A stretch of 64,000 nt of DNA from Mycolicibacterium rufum (GTDB lineage: Bacteria > Actinomycetota > Actinomycetes > Mycobacteriales > Mycobacteriaceae). Position 1 is the first letter of the stretch. Every line of letters begins with the position of its first letter. The DNA lies in NCBI RefSeq assembly GCF_022374875.2, contig NZ_CP092427.2:3224001-3288000 (forward strand), written 5' to 3'. A program made the position numbers and the translations under genes. This document shows positions 46,114 through 54,139 of this stretch, in pieces. The notes beneath the pieces are model-generated. The model was not told where the DNA came from, made no database searches, and saw nothing but the letters and a program-made list of their open reading frames with translations.

Positions 46114-46511
46114 TGCACCGCGATGGTGGCGACGGTCTTGTCGAGCGCATGCAGCTCGACGTCGACCCGGCCCGGCATGTCGACGCTGAACTGGAACGAC
46201 TGCTCGGGACCCACCGCGATCGGGAACGAATGCTCCGGTGTCGAGTGCACGTGCAACTCGTCGGCCGTGTCGCTGTCGACGCGGATCACGATCGGTTGCC
46301 GCACCGTCGCGGTCAGCTGCTCGTTGGTGGGGGTGACGCGGCCGCCCTTGATCGTCACGTCGACCACGAGGCGCTGCGGCGGCGCCTGGTCATCGGTCAT
46401 CGCGGGTGCCGCGGTGGGGTTCGAGGTGGTCGTCCCGTCGGCGTTCTTGTCGCCGCCGCAGCCGGCGAGAAGGATCGCCGCCGCAGCGGCCACGGCGAGA
46501 AGCCTGCTCAC
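46110..46511 (-). CDS. Cupredoxin-like lipoprotein
   Basis: This 133-residue protein has a lipoprotein signal (LLAVAAAAAILLAGC), a disordered Thr/Ala linker and a beta domain (VVDVTIKGGRVTPTNEQLTATVRQPIVIRVDSDTADELHVHSTPEHSFPIAVG) of the cupredoxin type. ELHVHSTPEHSF offers several His that could bind copper, but the classic C-terminal Cys/Met ligands are not evident. GTG start overlapping the small membrane gene stop. Confidence 0.72.
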   Translation of the reverse strand: MSRLLAVAAAAAILLAGCGGDKNADGTTTSNPTAAPAMTDDQAPPQRLVVDVTIKGGRVTPTNEQLTATVRQPIVIRVDSDTADELHVHSTPEHSFPIAVGPEQSFQFSVDMPGRVDVELHALDKTVATIAVQ

Positions 46512-46657
46512 TGGTCCCCTGTCTCGTCGGACTTCTGCCGGTTCCTCCGGGCGATGTAGAACACCACGCCGGCCACCACGAACGCCGGGCCGAACGCCGG
46601 CAGCGCCAGCCAGATCGAGTGATCGGCGAGGATCACCACGTCGGCGGTCCGGGTCAT
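46508..46657 (-). CDS. 49-residue single-helix membrane protein
   Basis: This tiny gene encodes one hydrophobic helix (SIWLALPAFGPAFVVAGVVFYIARRNRQK) with a basic tail. It is supported by exact 4-nt overlaps on both sides (ATGA with the upstream gene at 46654-46657, GTGA with the downstream gene at 46508-46511). Probably a small subunit or stabiliser of the module. Confidence 0.65.
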   Translation of the reverse strand: MTRTADVVILADHSIWLALPAFGPAFVVAGVVFYIARRNRQKSDETGDQ

Positions 46658-48492
46658 GACTGGCCGGACGGCTCGAACTCCGCCTCGCTGCCGCTGGGCT
46701 CGCTGTGGCTGATGCGGCCACCGCCCCAGCTGATCCCCGCGATCATCGCCAGCGTGCAGACCAAAACGATCAGGCAGCCGATCAGCCACAGCGAGGCCGG
46801 GATGTCGGGGCTGCGCTCACGCTGCAGGATGGTGATCTCGGAGACGAACGGCCGGGTGAACTGCGCGTCGGCAGGCACCTCCTTGGCGCCGATGCCGGGG
46901 TCGCCGGCCAGGTAGATCGGCACCGCGGTCAGCGTCGTGCCGTCATGCACCCGCAGCAGCGTCTTCCACTGGCCGGACACCGGCATCGGCTTCGTCGACA
47001 CGTAGTGCCCGGGTCCGACCCGGTCGAGGTGGTCGACGAACTGGCCGCGCTCGTTGGCCAGACCGCCCTGCCATCCGAGCACCGACACCCAGTTCGGGTC
47101 GTCGCTGATCACGTTCGGCGGGTTGAATCGCACGTCGGCGGTGACGAATCGGCCCGGCACGGGTCCGGGCACGTCGGTCAGCGCGAACGTCGCGGTCTCG
47201 TCGGCCGGCACCGAGTAGCGCAGCCCGTTCGCCGTGGCGCCGCCGACCGCGAGCACCGTCAGCACCACCAGGCCGACGGAGATCGCCCGGCGCGGCAGCC
47301 GCTGGCCGGTCAGCACCATGCCGATCATCGCCCCGCAGCCGCCGGCCAGGATCGCCACCGGCACCGCCATCGACAGGGCCTCCGGCCAGATGCTCGTCGG
47401 CCAGGGGTAGAAGTACACGGCGTCGATCCAGAACGACTCCAGCCACAGACCGACGGTCGCGATGCCGAGGCCGCTGACCATCCCGAACAGCACCGGGCGT
47501 TTGAGCAGCGGGGTCAACGCCAGCAGTTCGACCACCAGCGCCGGGCCGAGGTACAGCGCGAACCAGTTGATCGGCGCGTCCAGCAGCGGGGCCACCAGGA
47601 ACGCGATGATGCCGCGCAGGCCGATCGCGACGACCGCGGCGATGATCGCGGCACCGCGACCGAGATAGATCCGGGCGGCGACCAACGCCACCGACGCCGC
47701 GGCCGCGATCAGCATCGGCTGGAACACCTGCCGGAACTGCGGGACGCCGAAGTCGAACTCGATCTGGTACACCGACAGCCCGATCAGCACCCCGGCGAAC
47801 GCCAGGTACTGGATGAACTTCAGGCCGATGCCGTCCTTCGGAGCATCGGCGCCGACGGCGCGTTTGCCCTCGACTTCCAGGTAGGCCGCGGCGATCGTGG
47901 AGAACCCGGCGCCGCCGATCATCATCAGGTGCGTCGGGCCCCACAGCGTGACGTCCTGACCGAAGATGCGGTGCCAGACGTCATCCAGCGGGAAGCCGAT
48001 CAGTGCGTACATGCCGCACCCGGCCATCACGATGCCGCCGACCGGGGCGTACCACTTGTCGGTGATGCGCACCGCGGCCGGACCCGGCTTGTCGAAGGGC
48101 AGCACGATCGCCGTGCAGCCGGCGATGAACACGAAGAACAGGCCGACGATGATGAAGTAGTGCGCCGGGTTGGCCAGCGGCCCGGGATCGCGGCCCTTGC
48201 CGATGTGCAGGCTGACGTCCCAGATGAACCCGAACAGTGCGCAGATGATCGCGCTGACGAAGATCGCGATCGGCAACGCCACCCACGGCGGACGCTTGAA
48301 CCTGCGGCCCAACCACTCCGCGAGATTCTCCAACCAGGAGATCTTGCGCTGGCGGTGCAGATAGCCGATCCACAGCAGCACTGCCGTCACGGCCATCGCG
48401 ACCGCTGACAGGCCGATCACCTGGCTGATCTCCGCGCCGCCGCCTTCGCTGCCCTGCGCGAGCACCGCGACGTCCTGCCCAGAATGCGTCAT
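46654..48492 (-). CDS. Large polytopic membrane protein with extracytoplasmic C-terminal domain
   Basis: This 612-residue protein has about 12 membrane helices through residue ~430, then a soluble beta-rich domain (about residues 440-570: VRFNPPNVISDDPNWVSVLGWQGG, HYVSTKPMPVSGQWKTLLRVHDG) and a final helix (ASLWLIGCLIVLVCTLAMIAG). Intramembrane His occur in SLHIGKGRDP, NPAHYFIIVG and GPTHLMMIGGAG, reminiscent of metal or heme ligation. First gene of the module; ATG at 48492. No family recognised. Confidence 0.72.
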   Translation of the reverse strand: MTHSGQDVAVLAQGSEGGGAEISQVIGLSAVAMAVTAVLLWIGYLHRQRKISWLENLAEWLGRRFKRPPWVALPIAIFVSAIICALFGFIWDVSLHIGKGRDPGPLANPAHYFIIVGLFFVFIAGCTAIVLPFDKPGPAAVRITDKWYAPVGGIVMAGCGMYALIGFPLDDVWHRIFGQDVTLWGPTHLMMIGGAGFSTIAAAYLEVEGKRAVGADAPKDGIGLKFIQYLAFAGVLIGLSVYQIEFDFGVPQFRQVFQPMLIAAAASVALVAARIYLGRGAAIIAAVVAIGLRGIIAFLVAPLLDAPINWFALYLGPALVVELLALTPLLKRPVLFGMVSGLGIATVGLWLESFWIDAVYFYPWPTSIWPEALSMAVPVAILAGGCGAMIGMVLTGQRLPRRAISVGLVVLTVLAVGGATANGLRYSVPADETATFALTDVPGPVPGRFVTADVRFNPPNVISDDPNWVSVLGWQGGLANERGQFVDHLDRVGPGHYVSTKPMPVSGQWKTLLRVHDGTTLTAVPIYLAGDPGIGAKEVPADAQFTRPFVSEITILQRERSPDIPASLWLIGCLIVLVCTLAMIAGISWGGGRISHSEPSGSEAEFEPSGQS

Positions 48493-48632
48493 CGTCGTTC
48501 CTGTCCACCCCGTGCCGATGTCTGTACCTGACTCGCCGGTAATGTTGCCAGAAGCGATCGAGGTGAAACCAGGGGTACCGGGTTTTTTCACCGATGCCCG
48601 CAATTCGATCTCCGGGGCGTCACCATAGGGGG

Positions 48633-51086
48633 ATGACCGGGGGCAAGACCGTCGTCGAGCTGCGGGTGCACGGGGTGTCCGGCACCCCGCCCGAGGTCAT
48701 GCTGAACTGTCCGGTCGAGTTCCTCGACCAGGTCGGCGGTGACCGCGACGCCGGCTTCTTCCGGCGTGCGACCTGGATCGATGACGCGGTCAGCCCGCCG
48801 TCGCCCGACGGCTGGCGCCGCCGGATGGAGGCCTATTCCTGGGGCGGGCTGACGTCGCGGCGCGCGAGCCGCGCGGTGTGGCTGCTCTTCCTGCCGTTCA
48901 GCCTCGTCAATCTCGCGCACTGGATGCTGCCGCCCGCGCGGCACCGCCGGCCGGCCGCGGTGGTGGTCGCGCTGCTGCGGCTTCTCGCGCTGTCGTTCAC
49001 CCTGACGTTGTTGCTGGCAATGGCGGTTGCCGTGCTCGACATCGCGCTGTGGCAGTGCGCGAGCGTCGACTTCTGCCGATCGGGCTGGCTGCCGCTCGAG
49101 TGGCTCGGGTACCTCACCCCGGGGGCCCGGCTGGCGATAGGGGCGCTGCCGCTGGCCGCGGTGATCGTCGCGTTGTGGCTGCTGGGCCGGCAGGAAGCCG
49201 GACAGGCGGCGCCCTACGAGGGTCCGGCCTGTGACGACGTGTTCACCGCGGCGTGCCCGCCGCCGGGCGCGGTGGTGCACGCGGGGGAGCGCTCGCCGCT
49301 GGCCGACACCACGTTCTGGAATCACGACGACTCGGTGGCGCGGATGCGGGCCTGCCATGTGACCGCGTGGACGGCGGCTCTGGCGGCGCTGGTGTTGGCG
49401 GCTCCGGTCGCGCATGGCGATCCGGGCCGCAGCCGCGACGTCAGCGCGGTGCTGCTGGGCGTGAACCTCGGGGTGCTGGCGATGGCCGTCGGCGCGACCG
49501 CGTGGAACCGGGCGACCGGCCGCGGCGGGGACGGCATCGGCGGCGCGCTGCATGCGGTGTCGATGCGGCTGCGCTGGGTGGCACTGATCCTGCTCGGGCT
49601 GTCGCTCGCCTGGCTCGGTCTCGGTACGAGAATCCCGACGCCGAATCTGCCGACCTTCCTGCCCGGTCTGCGGGGGTCGATCTACGCGCTGCTGGCTGTG
49701 CAGGTGGTTCTGCTGGTGGGGTTGTTCGTCGGCACCGCGCTGTCGATGCGCGGGAGCGGCCGATCCGACGCGGCACCGGGGTCCGGGACGACACCCGGTT
49801 ACGGGATGACACTGCGCGGGTTCACCGCCGCGTTCGTTTCGCTGCTCGGCTGGTTGATCGGCGGTGGGGTCAGCGTGGGCGTCGGATTGTCGACCGCGCT
49901 GATCCTCGGCAGGGTCGAGGTCACGACCATCGCCCCGGCGGAGGCGATGGCGAAGCGCGCCGCGACGCTGGCCAACGCGACGGCCGACTTCGTGGAGAAG
50001 ATGCACGCGATGAGCATGCGAGCGCCGCTGATCGTGCCGCCGCCCTACGTGTGGGCGTCGGTGGCGACCCTGCTGGTGCTGTTCGTCGCGGTGGCCGCCG
50101 TGATCCGGGTCTGGCGATCTGCGGCGGGAACACCGCCGCAGACACCGGTCGAGGCCGCGGCGCCGCGGCCGGTGCTCGAGGTGATCAGGCGGGCCCGGGC
50201 GGCGGCGACGCTGACCGACGCGGGTCCCGCGCTGATCGCCGGGCTGGCGGCCCTGGCCTTCGGGATCCTCGTGGTGATGGCCGTGCTGTTCTTCCCGGAT
50301 CTGCACCGGTTGACCCGGAGCGCACTGCTGTCGGGCGGGATCTCGGTGATCGCGATGTTCGTGCCGATCGCGTTGGTGGCGGGGCTGGTGGTGCTGGTGC
50401 TGCGGGCCTCCCGCAACCGGCAGTTGCGTCGGGCGGTGTCGATCCTCTGGGACGTCATCACGTTCTGGCCGCGGGCGACGCATCCGCTGACGCCGCCGTC
50501 CTACGGCGGCCGAACGGTATGGGATCTGCGTACCCGGATGGACGCGCTGGTGCACGACCCGCAGCCCACCCGGGTGGTGCTGATCGCGCACAGTCAGGGC
50601 ACCGTGATCGCCGCGGCGACGCTGATGCAGTGCACCCGTGCCGACGAGCACTACCCTCTGCTGACGTTCGGCGCACCGCTGCGCCGCCTCTATGCCCGCA
50701 ACTTCCCGGCGTACTTCGGCGCCTCCGCGATGGATGAGCTCCGCGCCCGGCTCGCCCGCCCGGAGCCGCGGTGGATCAACCTGTGGGCGCTCACCGATCC
50801 CATCGGCAGCTGGGTGTTCGATCCCGGGCCCGTGTTCGTACAGGAACCGTCCGGGCCCGATCTCCGTATGGCGTTGGCGACGGTGGACTGCCGGATCCTC
50901 GATGTGGGTCAGCGCGACCCTCAGCACGGCGACTACGCGGTGGACCCCGAGGGTGCGGTGTGCGGGCACTCGGGATTCTGGGACCGCGCCGAGTACACGA
51001 TGGCCGTCGAGGTGCTGCAGACGATCGTCGTCGACGAGGACGTGGACAGCAACGCGATCGCCGCTCCGGTCGACCAGACGATGTGA
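48633..51086 (+). CDS. Membrane protein with split alpha/beta-hydrolase-like domain
   Basis: This 817-residue protein opens with a strand and oxyanion-like motif VELRVHGVSGTPPE (residues ~7-20). About ten membrane helices follow (residues ~85-610), then a hydrolase-like second half with the nucleophile elbow IAHSQGT (Ser near residue 654), an Asp in ALTDPIGSW and a His in CGHSGFWDRAEY. This suggests a serine esterase or lipase fold whose front strand is separated from its core by a membrane region. The ATG follows AGGGGG. Divergent from the four-gene module with 140 bp between. Confidence 0.72.
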   Translation: MTGGKTVVELRVHGVSGTPPEVMLNCPVEFLDQVGGDRDAGFFRRATWIDDAVSPPSPDGWRRRMEAYSWGGLTSRRASRAVWLLFLPFSLVNLAHWMLPPARHRRPAAVVVALLRLLALSFTLTLLLAMAVAVLDIALWQCASVDFCRSGWLPLEWLGYLTPGARLAIGALPLAAVIVALWLLGRQEAGQAAPYEGPACDDVFTAACPPPGAVVHAGERSPLADTTFWNHDDSVARMRACHVTAWTAALAALVLAAPVAHGDPGRSRDVSAVLLGVNLGVLAMAVGATAWNRATGRGGDGIGGALHAVSMRLRWVALILLGLSLAWLGLGTRIPTPNLPTFLPGLRGSIYALLAVQVVLLVGLFVGTALSMRGSGRSDAAPGSGTTPGYGMTLRGFTAAFVSLLGWLIGGGVSVGVGLSTALILGRVEVTTIAPAEAMAKRAATLANATADFVEKMHAMSMRAPLIVPPPYVWASVATLLVLFVAVAAVIRVWRSAAGTPPQTPVEAAAPRPVLEVIRRARAAATLTDAGPALIAGLAALAFGILVVMAVLFFPDLHRLTRSALLSGGISVIAMFVPIALVAGLVVLVLRASRNRQLRRAVSILWDVITFWPRATHPLTPPSYGGRTVWDLRTRMDALVHDPQPTRVVLIAHSQGTVIAAATLMQCTRADEHYPLLTFGAPLRRLYARNFPAYFGASAMDELRARLARPEPRWINLWALTDPIGSWVFDPGPVFVQEPSGPDLRMALATVDCRILDVGQRDPQHGDYAVDPEGAVCGHSGFWDRAEYTMAVEVLQTIVVDEDVDSNAIAAPVDQTM

Positions 51087-51089
51087 GCG

Positions 51090-52484
51090 CTACTTGCGGG
51101 GCGGTCGAAGCACTTTCATCGCCATCTGCATCACCGGCGCGGGCACGCGGTCCTTCATGGTCAGCGCGGTGTTGGCGACCTGGGTGCGCGCCGGGGTGCC
51201 GCGGCCGAACATCCGGTTCAGCGGCCCGCCCGTCGGTTCGAGGTCCACGTGCAGCGGCGGCTTGCCGTCGGCGGCGCCCAGCGCGTTGGAGATGACGATG
51301 CGCTGGATCTCGCTCGTGCCCTCGAAGATGGTGTAGAGCTTGGCATCGCGATACCACTTCTCCACCGGATGGTCCTTCACGTAGCCCCAGCCGCCCATGG
51401 TCTGGATCGCGCGCTCGGTTGTGCGGACGGCGAGTTCGCTCGCGGCGAGCTTGGACATGGACCCCTCGCCGCGTTCGAACGGCACACCGGTCGCGGCCAT
51501 CCACGACGCCCGCCACGTCAGCAGTCGGGCGGCGTCCAGCCCGGTGGCCAGGTCGGCCAGCGGGAACGCGATGCCCTGGTTGTCGATGATCGGCGCTCCG
51601 AACGCCTCCCGTCGATTGGCGTACTCGGTGACGTATTCCAATGCGGCCCTGGCGATTCCGAGGGCCTGGGCGGCGACCATCGGCCGGGTCTGCTCGAAGG
51701 TGCCCAGGGTGGCCGAGCCCGAGTGCCGCGCCCCTTCGACGGCTTCGCGGGCCCGGGCGAGCTTGTGCTCCAGCTTCTCCTGGCCGCCCAGCAGGTTCTC
51801 CGCGGGCACCCGGACGCCGGTCAACTTCAGCTCGGCGGTGTGGGAGGCGCGGCACCCCAACTTGTCGAGCTTGCGCACCATGTCCAGTCCGGGGGTACCG
51901 CCCGGCACGATGAACAGCGCCTGGCCCTTGTGACCGAGTTCCTGGTCGACGACGGCGTTGACGACGTGCACGTTGGCGATGCCGCCGTTACCGATCCACA
52001 TCTTGTGGCCGTCGAGGATCCAGTCGGCGTCCGGCCCCGTGCCGTCCCGCCGCGCGGTGGTGCGCAGGTTGCGGACGTCGCTGCCGCCTTCGGGCTCGGA
52101 GATCGCGAGGGCCGCGAGCTTGAGGTCACCGGGCGTACCGAAGCATTCCGGCGCCCACTGCAACATCTGTTCGGGCGAGGCCGCCTGTCCGATCGCCGAC
52201 AGCGCGAGCGCCGGCATCACCACCGCCAGCCCGATGCCCGCACAGCCCCAGAACAGCTCTTCCATGAACATCGGCAGCGACAGGCCCGTCGGGTCCCCGA
52301 TCAGATCGCGGTAGAACAGGGGGCTGTAGAAGCCGCGCTGAGCCGCCTCCTCCAACACCTCCCAGGGGAATTCCTGGCGCTGGTCGTAGTCGGCGGCCAC
52401 CGGCCGGACCACCTGCTCGGCGAACTCGTGTGTGCGCCTTGCCAGGTCGTGTTGCGCGACGGTCGGCGTGATGTCGAAGCTCAT
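51090..52484 (-). CDS. Acyl-CoA dehydrogenase
   Basis: This 464-residue flavoenzyme has the family elements AISEPEGGSDVRNLRTTARRDG, MWIGNGGIANVHVVNAVVD, VRTTERAIQTMGGWGYVKDHPVEKWYRDAK and the catalytic region LYTIFEGTSEIQRIVIS (Glu in FEG). It oxidises an acyl-CoA at C2-C3, feeding electrons to ETF. The length, with a C-terminal extension beyond the usual 380-400 residues, fits mycobacterial FadE paralogues. It stops 3 bp from the convergent hydrolase gene. Confidence 0.93.
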   Translation of the reverse strand: MSFDITPTVAQHDLARRTHEFAEQVVRPVAADYDQRQEFPWEVLEEAAQRGFYSPLFYRDLIGDPTGLSLPMFMEELFWGCAGIGLAVVMPALALSAIGQAASPEQMLQWAPECFGTPGDLKLAALAISEPEGGSDVRNLRTTARRDGTGPDADWILDGHKMWIGNGGIANVHVVNAVVDQELGHKGQALFIVPGGTPGLDMVRKLDKLGCRASHTAELKLTGVRVPAENLLGGQEKLEHKLARAREAVEGARHSGSATLGTFEQTRPMVAAQALGIARAALEYVTEYANRREAFGAPIIDNQGIAFPLADLATGLDAARLLTWRASWMAATGVPFERGEGSMSKLAASELAVRTTERAIQTMGGWGYVKDHPVEKWYRDAKLYTIFEGTSEIQRIVISNALGAADGKPPLHVDLEPTGGPLNRMFGRGTPARTQVANTALTMKDRVPAPVMQMAMKVLRPPRK

Positions 52485-52600
52485 GCCGGGCCCCCCGTCG
52501 GCGTCGGCATCCCGGACATGCGCACCACCACCCCTTCGTCGGCCTAGAGTGCCGAGTACCCACCACCGGACCGAAATCCACCGAGGAGGTGCCGGCGCCG

Positions 52601-53128
52601 ATGAGGATCGCGGCGCTCGCGCTGACCCAGCGCGACGGCCGGACCTGCGGGCCGTCCGTCGCGGTCGTGGCGGGCGCGCTGCTGGACCGCGCGTACGGAG
52701 CGCAGCTGTCCCACCCGCACGCCAGGGCGTGGTTCGCGGCCGAGCAGGCCCGAGTACATGCGGCGATCAACCGCGTCTGGCCGCGCGCGCTCGGGCTCAC
52801 CCCGGCCGGTATGGCCGCGGCGATCAGCGTGCACTCCGTCTCCCGGGGCCGCCGCTACCGGTGGCGGCCGTGGCGGGGCCGGCGCGACCGCTTCGCCGAC
52901 GTGGCGTCCGCGGTGCCGGCGGGATGGCCGGTGGCCATGCTGATCGGCCGCGTCGTCCCGCGACACTGGGTGCTGATCGTCGAGGTGCGCGGCGACGCGT
53001 GGGACTGCTACGAACCGTCCTCGGGTGAGGTGCGCACCGTCGCCGTCGACGCCGCGCGGCGGGCACGGCTCACCGGCCTGGGCTACCCGCGGCCGTTCGC
53101 GTTCGTGGTGCCGGGCGCCCTGGTGTGA
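52601..53128 (+). CDS. Putative papain-like/C39-like cysteine peptidase-fold protein
   Basis: This 175-residue protein has RDGRTCGPSVAVVAGALLD (Cys16 before a helix), RHWVLIVEV (His122 on a strand) and WDCYEPSSGEV shortly after. The order Cys-helix, His-strand, Glu/Asp plus a substrate-contact loop is that of C39-like peptidases or bacterial transglutaminase-like enzymes. No signal peptide. The ATG at 52601 is supported by GAGGAGG at 52583-52589; a GTG at 52589 lies on that ribosome site and is rejected. Function is inferred from pattern only. Confidence 0.6.
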   Translation: MRIAALALTQRDGRTCGPSVAVVAGALLDRAYGAQLSHPHARAWFAAEQARVHAAINRVWPRALGLTPAGMAAAISVHSVSRGRRYRWRPWRGRRDRFADVASAVPAGWPVAMLIGRVVPRHWVLIVEVRGDAWDCYEPSSGEVRTVAVDAARRARLTGLGYPRPFAFVVPGALV

Positions 53129-53151
53129 GGCCGCGGCCGTCCGTCAGATCG

Positions 53152-53463
53152 TCATGCCGACCTCGCCTCCCCGCTGCCGCTCGCTTCGGCGATGCGGCGC
53201 TGGGCCTCACCCACCGAGATGCGCAGCCGCCGGGCCAGCACCTGCGCCCACGGCGCTCCGGCGAACTCGACCGGTGGCGGTCCGGCCACGACACTGCCCA
53301 GTAGACGGCGCTGCAACGCACCCAACTGCTTGTCCATCGTGTCGAGCCGAACCAGCAGCGCGCGCTGGTCGACCGGCCGGAGGCGGTGGATCGGAAATTC
53401 GGCGAGCGCGCGGAAGGCCTCGTCGGCGGCGTCGAGCGCCGCGTACACATCATTCGAACTCAT
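53152..53463 (-). pseudogene. Truncated 13E12-family (DUF222) gene remnant
   Basis: The 103 codons encode only the start of a 13E12 REP-family protein: a helical region (VDQRALLVRLDTMDKQLGALQRRLLGSV) and the typical LARRLRISVGEAQRRIAEA. The long remainder with the HNH endonuclease is missing: the frame stops shortly after SGSGEARSA. The ATG lies inside a perfect SOS box, the arrangement known for intact family members, which supports the identification. It may still be expressed as a short protein. Confidence 0.65.
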
Positions 53464-53469
53464 GTTCGA
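53454..53469. promoter_or_regulatory. Perfect mycobacterial SOS (LexA) box
   Basis: TCGAAC-TCAT-GTTCGA matches the mycobacterial LexA consensus TCGAAC-N4-GTTCGA at all 12 fixed positions. It covers the start codon (53461-53463) of the 13E12 remnant on the minus strand and lies 41 bp before the plus-strand flavin-protein start at 53511, so DNA damage could affect both. Confidence 0.85.
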
Positions 53470-53510
53470 AAGCGTACGCAGCGGCACCGACACGTCGATA
53501 CGCTGGCGGG

Positions 53511-53966
53511 ATGGCCCCCAGATACGCGACCGCGGAGGTCGTCGCCGCACCGGAGCTGCTCGACTTCATCCGGCCGCGGCACCGCATGGTGCTGACGACC
53601 TTCCGCTCCGACGGATCCCTGCAGAGTTCGCCGGTCACCGGCGGCGTGGACGGTGAGGGCCGCATCGTCGTGGCCGGCTATCCGCAGCGCGCCAAGGCCG
53701 CCAACATCCGGCGCCGTCCGCAGGCCAGCGTCATGGTGCTCAGCGATGACTTCAACGGTCCCTACGTGCAGGTCGATGGCGCCGCCGAGGTCATCGAGCT
53801 CCCCGACGCCGTGGAACCGCTGGTCGACTATTTCCGCGCAGTGGCCGGCGAACACCCGAACTGGGACGAGTATCGGCAGGCCATGGTCGACCAGGGGAAG
53901 TGCCTGATCAGGGTGACACCGCAGCGCTGGGGCCCGGTCGCCACCGGAGGTTTTCCGCCCCGCTGA
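53511..53966 (+). CDS. PPOX-class F420-dependent protein (Rv1155-like)
   Basis: This 151-residue split-barrel protein has RPRHRMVLTTFRSDGSLQSSPV, RAKAANIRRRPQASVMVLSDDF and YFRAVAGEHPNWDEYRQAMVDQGKCLIRV, close to the Rv1155 group that binds F420. It is divergent from the 13E12 remnant across an SOS box. The ATG at 53511 follows GGCGGG. Substrate unknown. Confidence 0.85.
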   Translation: MAPRYATAEVVAAPELLDFIRPRHRMVLTTFRSDGSLQSSPVTGGVDGEGRIVVAGYPQRAKAANIRRRPQASVMVLSDDFNGPYVQVDGAAEVIELPDAVEPLVDYFRAVAGEHPNWDEYRQAMVDQGKCLIRVTPQRWGPVATGGFPPR

Positions 53967-54035
53967 TCACCAGGCCGGACAGGACGGCTCACACCGTTTG
54001 TGGTAGTCAGAGCTAGCGGGCGCAGCCAGACCGGA

Positions 54036-54064
54036 TTGCGTCAGCTAGCACGTCAAACTATAGT
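54036..54064 (+). promoter_or_regulatory. Promoter of the glycosyltransferase operon
   Basis: TTGCGT (54036-54041), a 17-bp spacer and TATAGT (54059-54064) form a good SigA-type promoter. The predicted first base falls near 54071-54073, on the ATG of a short upstream ORF, and inside the palindrome at 54065-54080. Confidence 0.7.
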
Positions 54065-54080
54065 CTGGACACATGTCCAG
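54065..54080. promoter_or_regulatory. Operator palindrome, probably for the cluster TetR
   Basis: CTGGACA-CA-TGTCCAG has 7-bp perfect arms and follows the -10 directly. The tetR gene has the same core (GGACA-NN-TGTCC) at the same distance from its own -10, so one repressor likely binds both. A bound dimer would block transcription start. Confidence 0.65.
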
Positions 54081-54132
54081 GAGGGGTTCGGATTCCGTGC
54101 GTCACTCGATTCGACCAGCTCAGGACAGGTGA
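54073..54132 (+). CDS. Leaderless 19-codon upstream ORF
   Basis: An ATG exactly 8 bp after the -10 opens a 19-codon frame with five Arg, ending TGA 7 bp before the glycosyltransferase ATG. Its end overlaps the glycosyltransferase ribosome site AGGTGAG. Leaderless short ORFs of this kind are common in mycobacteria and can couple or tune translation of the next gene. Whether the peptide matters is unknown. Confidence 0.45.
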   Translation: MSRRGSDSVRHSIRPAQDR

Positions 54133-54139
54133 GTTGACC

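Noticed and set aside
48588..50969. Long antisense open frame under the hydrolase/membrane gene
   Set aside because: The translation is Arg/His/Gln-rich repeats typical of antisense GC-rich DNA; the plus strand has a coherent membrane protein with a ribosome site.
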